A program made the translations under genes and the position numbers. 64,000 nt of DNA from the NCBI RefSeq assembly GCF_000143535.2, contig NC_037313.1, positions 875,501 to 939,500 of the forward strand. Direction: 5' to 3'. A model generated the notes under the pieces. The model ran no database searches. It was given only the letters and a program-made list of their open reading frames with translations, and was not told where the DNA came from. Of the stretch, positions 35,030 through 46,595 are shown one piece after another; position 1 is the first letter of the stretch, and every line of letters starts with the position of its first letter. Source of the stretch: Botrytis cinerea B05.10. Its lineage: Eukaryota > Ascomycota > Leotiomycetes > Helotiales > Sclerotiniaceae.

Positions 35030-37436
35030 ATGATCACTAGCACCAGAAAGCTCACGGGAAAGGATGACATCACCAATTTAGATATTCAACCCACGGAAGA
35101 TGTCAATTCTTTGAAGCATGGCGAAATTGCTGTGGGAAATTGGGGATCCGAGACGAAAAGAGAATTCAAATCAAGACATCTCAGTATGCTTGCTGTGGGA
35201 GGGACAATAGGGTATGTCTTTCGATTTATTCGTTTCTTTCATGTCATCTGAATACCAGCAGGCATTGTAACGTCGCTGCAATCTGCATTCAAAACCCCAT
35301 CTCATTATGGGCATTGCTTCATGTTTCGGGTGGTAATATCACCATCTATCTCGACGCAAATTTCTACTTTTTAAATAAGAATTGAACTTACAGTTGTAAT
35401 TGTCCGTCTACACTCCACTAGCTTTCTGATGCGTGCTTGCACGTTCGTTGTAGTTGTATGAAATTAGATAAATAATTGCGTTGCTTATCCTTAAGCATAC
35501 CTGGCTAACGAACTTTCTCAAGTACTGGACTATTTCTCATCTCTGGGGCTACGATATCAACAGCTGGGCCTGTTGGAGCTGTGATTTCGTTCATTATATC
35601 TGGTATATTTGTGTATTTAGTTGTGGCTACAGTAAGTTTCGAAATCATTGATCCTTCTTTTCAGCGAAGGTCAAGATATAACAAGAGGAATCTAATGATC
35701 AACCACGAAATAGATTGGTGAGATTGCGACCATATTTCCAGTTTCTGGATCGTTCGCAGCATTTGGCGACAGGTTCTTTGACCCGGCTCTTGGTTTTGCC
35801 CAAGGATGGTCATATTGGTTTCTTTGGGTTCTTACTTTGCCGGCTGAACTGTCTTCAGCAGGTATCATCATAAGTTATTGGCTACCGGATATTGGAACTT
35901 GGGTGTGGGCCTTGGTATTTCTTGTCGTAATCGTTGGTAGGTCCTCTGCTTGAGAAATTATGTCTTTACTCACGTGTCTAACTCTTTAGTCATAAATCTC
36001 TTCGGAGTTCGATGGTTTGGAGAAGCAGAATTCTTCTTCAGTTTTCTGAAGGTCCTCGTTGTTATCATATTTATTATCGTTGGTTTGGTACTCAACGGCG
36101 GTGGAATACCAGGCCACAAAGCTAAAGGGTTCGATTACTGGAAATCTTCGACAGAAGGTGCCCCTTTTGCGGCAGGGTGGCCCGGTGTTTTGTCTGCTCT
36201 ATGTACGGCTTTCTTGAGTTATGGAGGCACGGAGTTAGTTGGCTTGACTGCTGGCGAGGCCAAGAACCCACGTAGAGATGTCCCAAGAGCTATCAAGGGA
36301 ACCGTTGGGCGGATTTTACTTTGTTATGTTGGATCTATCTTTGTCATTGTGAGTTTACATCATCTAAGAATTTCGAATAGCATTTGAATGTTGCTAACGA
36401 TAGTATAGAGCATCAACATCAAGTCCACTGACCCCTCACTCCTTACAACATCTGCTACAGAAATTGCAGCTTCTCCTTTCACACTTGTGTTCAAAGATGC
36501 AGGTATTGCTGCCGCTGCTAGTATTATGAATGCTGCTATTCTTATCGCTGTAGTCAGTGCCGGTAATACTAGTGTCTATGCTAGCTCTCGTATACTTTTT
36601 GCTCTCGCAAAGAATGGACAAGCACCGAAAATATTCGCTACCACATGGAAAGGTAATGGAGTTCCGTTGTCAGCTATGTGTGTCAGTGTTTTGATAGGTT
36701 TTGTCGCATTCTTTGGTTCAATATTTGGACAGGGAGTTGTGTTTACCTGGCTTTATAATTTGTATGTACCTCGCCTTTGGCTTTTGTACTTCATGATCCA
36801 ACTTCCGGCCGTTAACTTTAGAGTCAATTTCCCCTTCCTCAAAACACATGCTAATAATATTCTAGAATCGCAATTTGTAATCTTTTAATCTACATGTCTC
36901 AATGTCTCGTACATATTCGATTTCGTCTCGGTTGGGTCCATCAAGGGAATAGTTTGTCTGACCTTCCGTTCAAAGCGGGAATTTTCCCATATACATCCAT
37001 ATTTGCTTTTCTCATGGGGTGTTTGATTGTCGCTGGGGAGGGTTATGTAGCTGCAACTACAAGACCATTTGCTTGGGCCAATATCGTCGCTACTTATATC
37101 GGCATTCCCGTCTTCTTCATTTTGTATGGTATTTGGAAAGTGGCTAAGAAGGTATGTTGAAGATTTCCCTTCTTTCCTTGTATTTTAGGGTGAGAGGCGT
37201 CTTGCATGAAAACTTCTCGTAGATATGACGTCCAGAATGACTAATCATGTTTCTAGACAAAATTAGTCCCGTACTCGGACATGGACTTTCAGACGGGAAG
37301 ATCTCAGCCACCGAGTGATGAGGAGATAGCAGCTCTTAATGAGTTGGAAAGAACGGATGTGAAGACGTGGAAGGAATTGGGTGCTCGGGGTCGAGCTTTG
37401 AAAGTTGGTAGGGCTGTTCATAGGGTTGTTTTTTGA
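35030..37436 (+). CDS. Amino-acid permease, fungal YAT/APC family
   Basis: Seven exons: 35030-35211, 35523-35631, 35714-35936, 35990-36348, 36409-36761, 36866-37151 and 37257-37436; 563 residues. All joins keep frame and rebuild the family consensus: KSRHLSMLAVGGTIG|TGLF at the first membrane helix, IGEIATIFPVSGSF, FGDRFFDPALGFAQGWSYWF, GEAKNPRRDVPRAIKGT, VYASSRILFALAKNGQAP and the CLVHIRFRLGWVHQG loop. Twelve membrane segments are expected. It should import amino acids by proton symport at the plasma membrane; specificity cannot be read. The first intron is long (311 nt) compared with the others (53-105 nt), so a missed small exon or regulatory element there is possible. Confidence 0.92.
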
Positions 37437-37889
37437 TGTGTAGATAGGGTAAAAACCTTGATTTTTAGATCGGTACTTGGTTGTTGTTGAACGGACTTGA
37501 CGATTTAGATATTTGGCTGAGACAGGTATTACTGATAAAGTAATATTATTGGTTAATCGTGATGGATTAAATCTAATCCTTGCAACAGAGAAAGAATTTT
37601 CAAAGGAACTTCACTGGTCTCACCCCTTGGTAAGTGTGAAAGACTATGTATGAGTCTTATATACAAGATTGATTCATAAATATGTATCTACATATAAAGG
37701 AGCTAGAGACTGAAAGTCAGACCTATCTATACATACAGAGGAACGGGAGAAAGCTATTCCCAATCCGACAGAAACCAGACTCCCTCACTCCACACAATTC
37801 CCCACAATATTTACATCTTCCTCTCCGCCCAGATTTTCGAAAACAGAATAATATATACACGCCTCCTCTCACTGCATCTCGCACGCCCA
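37437..37889. other. Intergenic between convergent genes
   Basis: 3' flanks of the permease and the CE16 esterase. No gene seen. Confidence 0.5.
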
Positions 37890-39347
37890 TTAAAGCGAGA
37901 AAATTCCACTCATCGCCTTGACAAAGTTCTCCGCAACCAACTTCTGGATCGCTTGACCGGGATGATACGTATCATACCACAAGCACGAAGTCCCATCCGC
38001 ATTCATGCACGTCGCATCTGGAGAGCCGTAGGTAGTAGGGTCATCCAAAACGGTGTAGAAAGATTCCGTCGTGTTGAAAATCGTGCCGGTGACTCCGCTA
38101 TTCGCGGTCTCGAAGGTCGCGAGGCGAGTTACCAGGTCGGCGTTGTAGGTGCTGATGTTGCCGCGCACGTAGTCCATGTTTTGGGCTGTTTGCTCTGCGA
38201 ATACGGGGGCTTGGTCGAAGGGGGGAATGGTGAAGAGTGTGAAGTAGCGAATTCCCGCATCGTATAGGTTTTGTAGCTGTGCGAAATAGACGTCTAAGAT
38301 GGCATCGTATGGAGTGACAAATCCATCCCAGTACGAGTTTCCTACATCGTTGATGCCCATCCAGACGATGGCCATGGTGTTGTCCTCGGTCCATGGTGCG
38401 GTGGACGCGTTGTGTGCCGCGTAGGTCTCGAATTCGGTGGCTTGGGCAATGAGATCGTGGGTGGCGCCGTTGACGAGGCTGTTGTCAGTAGTAGCGCCGT
38501 ATTCGGCGTAATCGTAGCCGAGAACGAGGGAGCTGTTGAGTTCGGTTGCGACGACTCCGAGCCAGCCTAGGCCGCCGTCGGTGGTTGTTCCGGGGAGGGC
38601 GACACCGAGTGGGTTTTCGGCGGAGGGGAGCGTGGCTCCGCCGTAGAATCCATCGGAGGTGTATGAATCACCGCTAGAAAAAAAACTTTGTTAGTTACAT
38701 TTTTTTGGAATTGGCTCTAGAGAAACTTACAAGACCATAAGATATTTGGTTCCGGAAGATGCGGATGAGCTTGCAGTAGAGGCAACTGCAGCGCTGGAAG
38801 AACTGGTGGCTACAACAGCAGCTTGAGTCGAGGCAAACAAAGCGGAGGATGTAGAAAGGGCAGTTGGGAGAGCTGCGAATGTTGTAGTGACGAGAGGTGC
38901 GCTGGAAGTAGAAGAGGAACTTGCGACTACAGAGCTTATCTGAGAGGAAACAGCCTGAGCAGACGAGCTTGCCACTGAAGTAGACTGTCTAGCAACCGAA
39001 GTAGCAAAAGTAGTTGAAGAGCACTTTTTCTTCGTAGTAGCCGAAGATACTTGTAAAGCCGAGCTGGATACTACCGGAGCTGAGCTTGAGACGGCCAAAG
39101 CTGTCGTTACAGGAGCAACTGCAGTACTCGAGACGACCTCAACTGCGCTCGTTGCCGTTGCAGCTCCTGCTACACATTGATAGTAAAATGCATTTTGGGA
39201 TTGACAAACCGCCCCCGAAACACAAGATGTCGATCCTGAAAATCCCGAACCTCCACATTGACCATATAATGCAACGTCTGCAGCCGAAGTAGCTGAGATG
39301 AAAAGACCAGCCGCCAGCGGCAAAGATTTTGCATTGATGAAACCCAT
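37890..39347 (-). CDS. Secreted CE16-type acetylesterase with CBM1
   Basis: Two exons on the minus strand: 38731-39347 and 37890-38673; one 57-nt intron; 466 residues. ATG 39345-39347 is chosen because it directly precedes a signal peptide (LPLAAGLFISATSAA); the longer frame upstream would hide it. Residues about 27-58 are a fungal cellulose-binding module (CBM1) with four cysteines and the YGQCGGSGFSG motif. A Ser/Ala/Thr/Val-rich linker of about 140 residues follows. The catalytic SGNH/GDSL domain begins at the splice site with LMVF|GDSYTSDG (Ser209), has GINDVGN and ends with the Asp440-x-x-His443 pair (WYDTYHPGQ). CE16 enzymes remove acetyl groups from xylo-oligosaccharides; the CBM1 would place it on plant cell wall. 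Confidence 0.9.
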
Positions 39348-41742
39348 ATTTATACTTATTGGATTTGCAAAGGATAGGTAGGGAAAAAGAGAATGTGAAA
39401 TTTCGCGCAAACAGCACGAAAGTTGGAGAAAGAAATATAAAGCAAAAGCAGACAAACCTTTCCAAAAACTTTGTAAAATCATGATCATCATTTGATCATA
39501 TATAAGAAATGGAAAAATTCCAGTCCATCCAATCCATGGATGTTCATCTCATTAAGGATCAGTGCAATATCCAGAAACGCGCATTTACACTTTATTTGCA
39601 ATATATTTCCGACGAAAGCTCGGCTGTTTAGGGACGGACGGGGATATTTAAGGAATGTTTGATGGAAACTACAGGCGGCTAAACTGATTGTGGATTGCAT
39701 ATGTTGTGGAAGAAGGGCGGAAGTGGCTGATATGCTTCATTGAGTGGGGTAACAGGGGGAAATCACTGATGGAAAATTTATGAAACGTGTTACCCTTGTC
39801 GAAATTACTTTTTTAATAGGAGAGTTGACGTATGCATGAGTGAAATGTATGTCATATGAAGAGTCGTTCTGGTAACGGGGTGATCGGATTAGATCAGAAT
39901 ATCGATATTCTCCATACGTGGCTCATGCTATACATGATGATGGATATCTTGCATAACACGATGGCTGATCGAGCCGGTATTCCGTTGGCGATGATATGAA
40001 GCGGGGACTAGCTTTAAAAACCGAAATGGAAACCAGAATTCAAAGCAGAACGAAACGCAGAAACAAAATGGAAGGATGATCAACAAGATATGCCAAATCT
40101 CCGTTTCGTCCAGGTAAAGTTTTCGGTCCCGAACGTTCCAATTGCTTTTCCTCTGTGATGGTAATTGGCAGCCCATGATACTGCACCATAGACCGTAATA
40201 AAAAGTTGCCTGATCACATAGATAGCGAGTACAGAGCTACGATTAAAGAGTGAGAAGTGAGGAGCGAGATCATGATTGATGAAATATCTGAATCAAAAAG
40301 CTTCTTATAAATATGTAGTACATACACTTCACTGATAGAAATGAAATCGCTTCGGTCGATTTAGAGCTGCTTTAATGCTGAGGGACTAAGCTAAGCACGT
40401 GATGAAATGCTGAATCAGGCGCACACTCGATGCAAAGAGATGAAAAATGGACCGGGCGCGATATGATTGCTAAAGCAGCGACTCACGCATTCTGAAGGGA
40501 AGAGCTACCTAGGTAGTTCATGACTAATAAGATCCACGACCTTCTTCCATTATTTCACTTCTTTTGGAGCTGAACTCTCCACCTAGTTGCAGGAGTTATT
40601 CGTTCATGATGCTATCTCTCTGAAATATCAATGAATTCCTTACATCTTTCTAGTAGAACAGGGAGATCTAGAGTAAGTCTTTTTGAGCATGGCTTCAAAG
40701 TAATTCTTCAGCTACTGTCACGCCTCACCGGCTCAAAAATTCAATAGAATTGTTCTACGACTCCGGTGGCAATTTTATCAAATGTCTCTTTTATTTGAAG
40801 TCAATGAAAACAAGCATTTCTATAGATCTTCATCGTTCATTCTGGCGTAGTTTTGTCAAGATTAACGATGTATTCGTCTCATACATGAGTGTTCAGATAT
40901 TTACAATCTAAGAAATTGGATGTAGAGACGATGATGAATCCTAAGTAGCATTCTTGCAGCAGAAAAGTTCGAGAGAATATGCCCTGCATGCTCGCATAAT
41001 TTCATCAAATATTCAAAGACGACGAAGATGACACGAAAACATGAGAAATCCTTGAAACATCGCCCAAGGGGACGACAATATCAATTACTTATTATTCAAA
41101 TGGCATCAGTGATGACCTCCTAGCAGTCATTGGAGTAGTGTACGGCGTGTTTTCTATGCTTTCCACTCTAGAAATGCGTATTCCATTCTGTACTACGTAT
41201 TCAAATATGTGATATTGAATGCCATACCACTGGAAATATTGGGGTTATCACCTAATATTGCATACCACTGGTAGGAGACAGAAATATTGATACTTGATCA
41301 GCTAGCACGCGTGTCTAGCACGTGTATACCCCTTTTCTCAAGCCTGATTTGAATCTTTAGAAACATCACTACCTTCAAATATATTGATTGCGCTAATAAG
41401 AGCGAACTTCAATAGAATTCATTGAACATTTTGATATATCTCATGCCTCACAGCCATAGAATCACTATGATACAATTATTATACTATGAAAGAGAGCTTT
41501 TGGTCTTATTTGAAGAAGATCACTTTTTTCAAAATTTGGAATATTTGATATGCAATCAAACCCCTCATTTCACATCCAAAAACCATCAAATTCTACTTAT
41601 TTTTGACACTATTAGTACCCACCCTCCATCAAGCCCTATGGTCTGTACCTCTCAAAAAGGCATACAGTGAGTTGAGTGTAATATGAGATGATAACAATTG
41701 GTTCCATGCTTTCTGTTTCTGTTAATCACTTTCTTCATCCTG

Positions 41743-41773
<31 letters not shown>

Positions 41774-42146
41774 TATTCCTAGGCCATGGAATGCTGCTTG
41801 GTCATCCAAAGCGTTTCAGTGTTTGGACCGTCGTATTTCAGTATATGATCATTAATACACACCACTTCTTATATGCACAGCAGTGAGCAGTATCACCTCT
41901 TATACGCATTAGTGTAGTATTAGTTACCCTCGTATCAGCCACCATAATACTAGCTAACACTACTCCAATGTTTGCCTCCTAGCATCATTCGGGTACTGGA
42001 TATTGATTGTACAAGATAAATTGGCACTTTCCAAACTCTAAACTTTATGCATATTTCTTCAAATGACTCAAATTGCTGAGCCCGCGTTTGTCATCTAATA
42101 TACAATGAACCGAAAATCCAAGCTGGCATATGATTCTTTCCCAATA
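39348..42146. other. Gene-free 2.8 kb, AT-rich
   Basis: No ATG-started frame here has recognisable content. It holds a palindromic TACCTAGGTA at 40507-40516, a CACGTG E-box at 40396-40401 and a long poly-T tract near 41742-41770. It probably contains the promoter of the CE16 gene and the 3' flank of the next minus-strand gene. Confidence 0.45.
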
Positions 42147-42968
42147 TCATCCTCGTCCCCGATGTCTCATAGCCACAGAACTTTCGTGAGACTCAAGGTA
42201 TCTTACATAAAGCCGCCTCTCCTCCACGACACGTCTTAGAGCGATATTATTACGCTCCCATTCTTCCCTTCGCAGATGCTGTAAAGGTTCCCGCTTTCTC
42301 CAAACCACAGCAGTAGACTTGCACAGAACTCTTCCTTGATCGAGTTGCTCAATATCTACACTACCCAACGCATCATCCTGGATATACTGTCCATATAACG
42401 GACCACTGTTCTGACTACCAGGCACATAAAAGCGGTACGAAATTTCTTCTTCTAAATCCTCTGCTATGGATAGAAAACGAGCTTTAGGTCGCTGTCCTCT
42501 TGCCGGAGAAGCTATAGAGTCTGTTTTAGAAAGCTCCTGGACAAAAAGAGCACGATCGAGGTAAGGCTTCTCATTCTCTGGAGTTTTGACATGGTATAGT
42601 GCTACAATAGCCTTAGGAAGACCAGGTATCGTTGTAGCTGACAAATGTAAACATTCGACTATGTGATATTCGGATTTGACTGACATGCCATGGTGGGTAC
42701 GGATTACATGGAGTATGGTATTGTGCTCAGTAATCTCAACTTGGTTGCTTATATAGTAATTCTTGAAGTCTTCTAGAAGCTGAGAGTGATTGACGGTTTT
42801 CTGTTCCAGCTGAACTGAAGGAGTGCGTAATCTTGGGCCTGAAGGGTGCTGGAAATAGTCTTTCCAGAGTCCAAGTTCTCTCGCAGAGAGTTTGGGCGTT
42901 GATGTGGGGAGTTTGATTTGGGCGGATTGATCAGGGTTTCTGACCCTGTTTGAAGATCTATCTGACAT
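42147..42968 (-). CDS. Hypothetical protein
   Basis: Single exon, 273 residues from ATG 42966-42968; the frame extends a further 17 codons to a TTG. I recognise no family. It begins with a disordered basic segment, has 'LGLWKDYFQHPSGPRL' and a mid-part with alternating beta-like hydrophobics (ILHVIRTHHGM, YHIVECLHLSATTIPG), and ends in an Arg/Glu-rich helix. There is no signal peptide or membrane segment. An unknown gene of similar size and the same strand lies 500 bp upstream. Confidence 0.55.
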   Translation of the reverse strand: MSDRSSNRVRNPDQSAQIKLPTSTPKLSARELGLWKDYFQHPSGPRLRTPSVQLEQKTVNHSQLLEDFKNYYISNQVEITEHNTILHVIRTHHGMSVKSEYHIVECLHLSATTIPGLPKAIVALYHVKTPENEKPYLDRALFVQELSKTDSIASPARGQRPKARFLSIAEDLEEEISYRFYVPGSQNSGPLYGQYIQDDALGSVDIEQLDQGRVLCKSTAVVWRKREPLQHLRREEWERNNIALRRVVEERRLYVRYLESHESSVAMRHRGRG

Positions 42969-43469
42969 GTTGACTGAGGTTCTGACGGTTTCGTGGTGGT
43001 TTTGAATGTAAGTTATCAAGTGACGACTGCTGGTACTGGAAATAGGAGCGAAGTCGATGTAGCGAGAGGAGTTCGTAATTGATGTTGCTGACGTTACCTT
43101 GAAAGTTTTGGATATCTTACCATTATAAGTGATGAGACGATGCTATGTGGTTCTGTTCTGTGAAGGAAATGGTATCATTTTATGAGACCTATCTTTGTCA
43201 ATGTATGCGTTTTGAAATTTGTAGAAGCTGGATACAAAAGCTGAGAAGGATGACAACTATATAGACATCCCAAGGAGTGAAGAGACTCATGAAATGAGGG
43301 GGCAAAATCAATATAAATAAATATGAGTGGTTCAGTGGTATCATTCCAAAGTCACACAATTCACTTTGCAAGACTCGATTCAAAAACCTATGACTGAATA
43401 TCAACTTTATTAAGAAGAACCATGCTTAATTCAATCTATTCTAGATTACTAACAAAGTTCCGACTCGTA

Positions 43470-44336
43470 TCAATCATTAGTCGCAAATAGCACGTCAAGC
43501 CCACATCTCGCCTCCTTAATCAGAGCCAGGCGCTCAGCATCCATAATTCGTTTAGCCAACGAGCGATCCGGCGGTCCCCGTTTCAACTTCCAAACTCGTG
43601 CCCAGCATAGATCCCTATAATCAGGATCATATTTCTCTCCAGATAGTCTTTGATCAAATGGCTCATACAAAGGTGAGTCGGAAGTTGCTATTGCTACGAT
43701 GGTTCTTTTGTTGTTTTGTTTTATGTATTGGCCGTTTAACTTGGGAGAGAAGGGTTTATATCTATCGCAATAAAGTCGTTGTATGATTTGATCATCCAAA
43801 GCATGTTCGCTGGACACGATGATAAATTGTGAGTGAGGAAATGTTAACGGGTCTTGTGCAAAAAAGGCACTTCTGCAGAGTTTCCAGATAGGTTGTCTAT
43901 GTTCGTCCAGCCGCCACCTTTTGAATCCCACCTCGACGATAAACTCTGGTAGATCTTCTAGACAGTATGGATTGACGTCGAATATAAATTTGGGTTTTAC
44001 TTTTCTACCAAGGTCTAATGTTCGCATAAAGTGTTCACGTTGGGGGAGAAAATACTTTTGGAAGCGCTTGAGGATGTTGTAATTGAGAACATCCTCTAGG
44101 TTAGATAAGCTGGGTAATTCAAGGATATTTCCCTTGATTGACCTAGCGTGTCATAATATGTTGCGTCTCCACTCGTCAATCTCCTGTTGAGAATTTATGT
44201 GACAAAATCTCCAATAGAAGGTAAGTGTGGAATAAAGGACACGAGTATTGGGATCTGGAAGCTCGGGAGTGATACCTGGCGCTTTGGCATGAGATCCAAC
44301 ATTTTTGGGGGAATTTGTGACCTTGGAAACATTCAT
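43470..44336 (-). pseudogene. Unknown gene with an in-frame TGA (or a 180-nt intron)
   Basis: From ATG 44334-44336 the frame runs 61 codons to a TGA at 44151-44153. It then continues in the same frame without another stop through ATG 44025-44027 to a natural end at 43470, giving 288 codons in all. The part after the stop (185 codons from the second ATG) looks coding: NPYCLEDLPEFIVEVGFKRW, RDLCWARVWKLKRGPP. An in-frame intron 44096-44275 (GTATCA donor, CTAAC near a TAG acceptor) would remove the stop and keep frame, so a functional spliced gene is possible. No family is recognised. Confidence 0.45.
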
Positions 44337-46595
44337 GGCTATAAATTTATTACTTTGGCAGAAGAATATCCGGTTGGAGAGATAGATTTGACTTTCGAGT
44401 AGTGTTGAAAAGTTTGAAGGATGATCAGAGCTGTTGTCTGGTTATGTGTTCGATACTATCGACCAGCTTCGGTGGGAATTTATGTACAGTTATGGTTCTG
44501 TAAATCGAGGGGTCGTCTAACTCGAGATTAAACTACAACAATAGTTCTGAGATATCTAGACTTAAACATGCGGTTCATTTATCACAGCCATTAAAATTCA
44601 CAGTTGAAGCAAGTGCAGTGACTCCGTATCAAGCCTAGAATCATGAATGCAGATTAAGAGTAGCGACTCTTAGATTCGGTACCCGGGGTGACAAAGTTTA
44701 GCGTGCAATGACTCTAGGAACAGATGATCTTTTAGTCAAATTTGGATTAATCTATAGACCAAACACTCAAGCCACAGAGATATTGTATTATCTTGCAAAA
44801 TTGAGGCGAAAACTAAGTTGTGCTGAGCATTTTCCAGATTCAGAGATGCAATAACATTTTTCTTATTATATGGATCTTTTGTTGTATAGTCCTCTTGTTA
44901 TATGATTCTCTTGTTATATAGCTCTTTTGTTATCTGGTCCTCCTGTCATATGGGTTTTCTGTTATATGGTTTCTCTGCCATATGATCCTTCTACTACATG
45001 GTCCTCCCACTGTTTTGCTTTTCTATTAGATCGTTCTCCTATTATATATTTCTCCCCCTACATACTCACCAACCACCGCACAAATTACAATAAAAACATC
45101 CCCCAAAAAATTCAACACGATCCTCTCGCATTCCACATGCGTACACCATGCCTTCCACGCCTCTACAATAGAATCTACCAGGTATTCATCGGGCCTTCCC
45201 AAGTTTGCAACTCATATCAGAATCCACATCTATCTATCTATCCCATTCCTTCACATATCCATCACTCCAGACCAGATGTGCCTGTATTCGTGTATCTTAC
45301 TTTTACTGTGCATTCTACATACATACACATGAATGCTCAATTACAAACCACGCGATCATTTCACCCTGGGTAGCCTATCACTCCTAAGACTTGCATCGCC
45401 GAATAGCCATGATACATCATCACTCACTCTAACCTTCAACGAACTTCCACAAAACATACACGTGCAATATCTCGTCTCGTACACAATACACCACAATATA
45501 TTTTCCAAAACCTCCCAATCCCATCCCGATTCTAGAATTTTGTCGTTTTGTCTTTCCGGAAACATCATCTACAATCCACTCGTAGTGAGAAAGACACATC
45601 TCAGACGTCCGGAATCACTTCTATCTTCTGCTTGTACGAAACCGCAAGATATATCTACGTAATGCAATAAATACGTATATCTATCACATATATTCTCGCC
45701 ACTCTGAATTTCGCTGATATATACAGTGCCCCCAACCCCCCCCCCCGCCTCCGCTCACAAACCCCTATTATCAATCACTCAAAACTAGCTATCAAGAACA
45801 ACATGTGATGGATGTAGATATGAAAATTATCTTCGATTCCATGCATGCATCCCATCACCCATCACCATTTAAGTCCTCACCCCCAGATCCTGATTGTATA
45901 TTTATTCTATATATATATCCATCCACGAACATCCACTCTTTCACATCCCATCCCCAAGCTGGAAATATATATCTAAATCCCACTTCCAATCCCTCCTCTG
46001 CATCTCTCCTTCCCCCCTCTCCCCTCTTCCATCTCTCTTTCTCCTTCTGCCCATCCCCTCAAACCACAGCATGGAACAAAATCAAAACCAAACATCTTCA
46101 CTCACAAGATCCACATCCTCAAAAAAATAAAAATAAAATCAAAGTAAGATCAAAGTAATATAATATGAGAATAAACTACAATAAACTACATCCAATCCAT
46201 GAATCCATGCATTAATCAACTCCAATATTCTCCTCCCAAAAAAACAAACGCCCATGAATGCTCCACACATCCCAACATACATCCAATCCAAACATCCAAA
46301 CATACGTATACATCCAAACAACCCATTTTCTGCCTTTCGCGCATAGCAATCATGGACTTTTGATTGTCATAAGAGGGGGTATGATATCAATATTCCGATC
46401 CGCTCATCCTAACTGCATTCATCTACTTTTTTTTTTCTTTCTTTTTTTCTTCTTCTTCTTGCTCACTAACAATTTATGCCATCCCACCCCACCCCATCCC
46501 ATCCGCGCTTTTCTATTCCGTATATCTTTACAATCCATCGTTTTCGCTCACACCCACTCCTGTCTTTCCCGTCATCCAACCAAGCTTTCAGACAA
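44337..46595. other. Gene-free region with simple repeats
   Basis: Holds a degenerate 16-bp minisatellite (44859-45058), a C-rich run near 45728-45745 and T-rich tracts near 46430-46455. Open frames here are long but low-complexity, and most lack an ATG and family signals. Confidence 0.45.
44859..45058. repeat. Degenerate 16-bp minisatellite
   Basis: About twelve head-to-tail copies of a unit near CTTGTTATATGGTCCT, each 15-17 bp and diverged. The register stays visible through the TTATATG centre of each unit. Confidence 0.8.

Noticed and set aside
44927..46158. Long plus-strand frames in the C/T-rich flank
   Set aside because: Low-complexity translations of pyrimidine-rich DNA without starts or domains that make sense.
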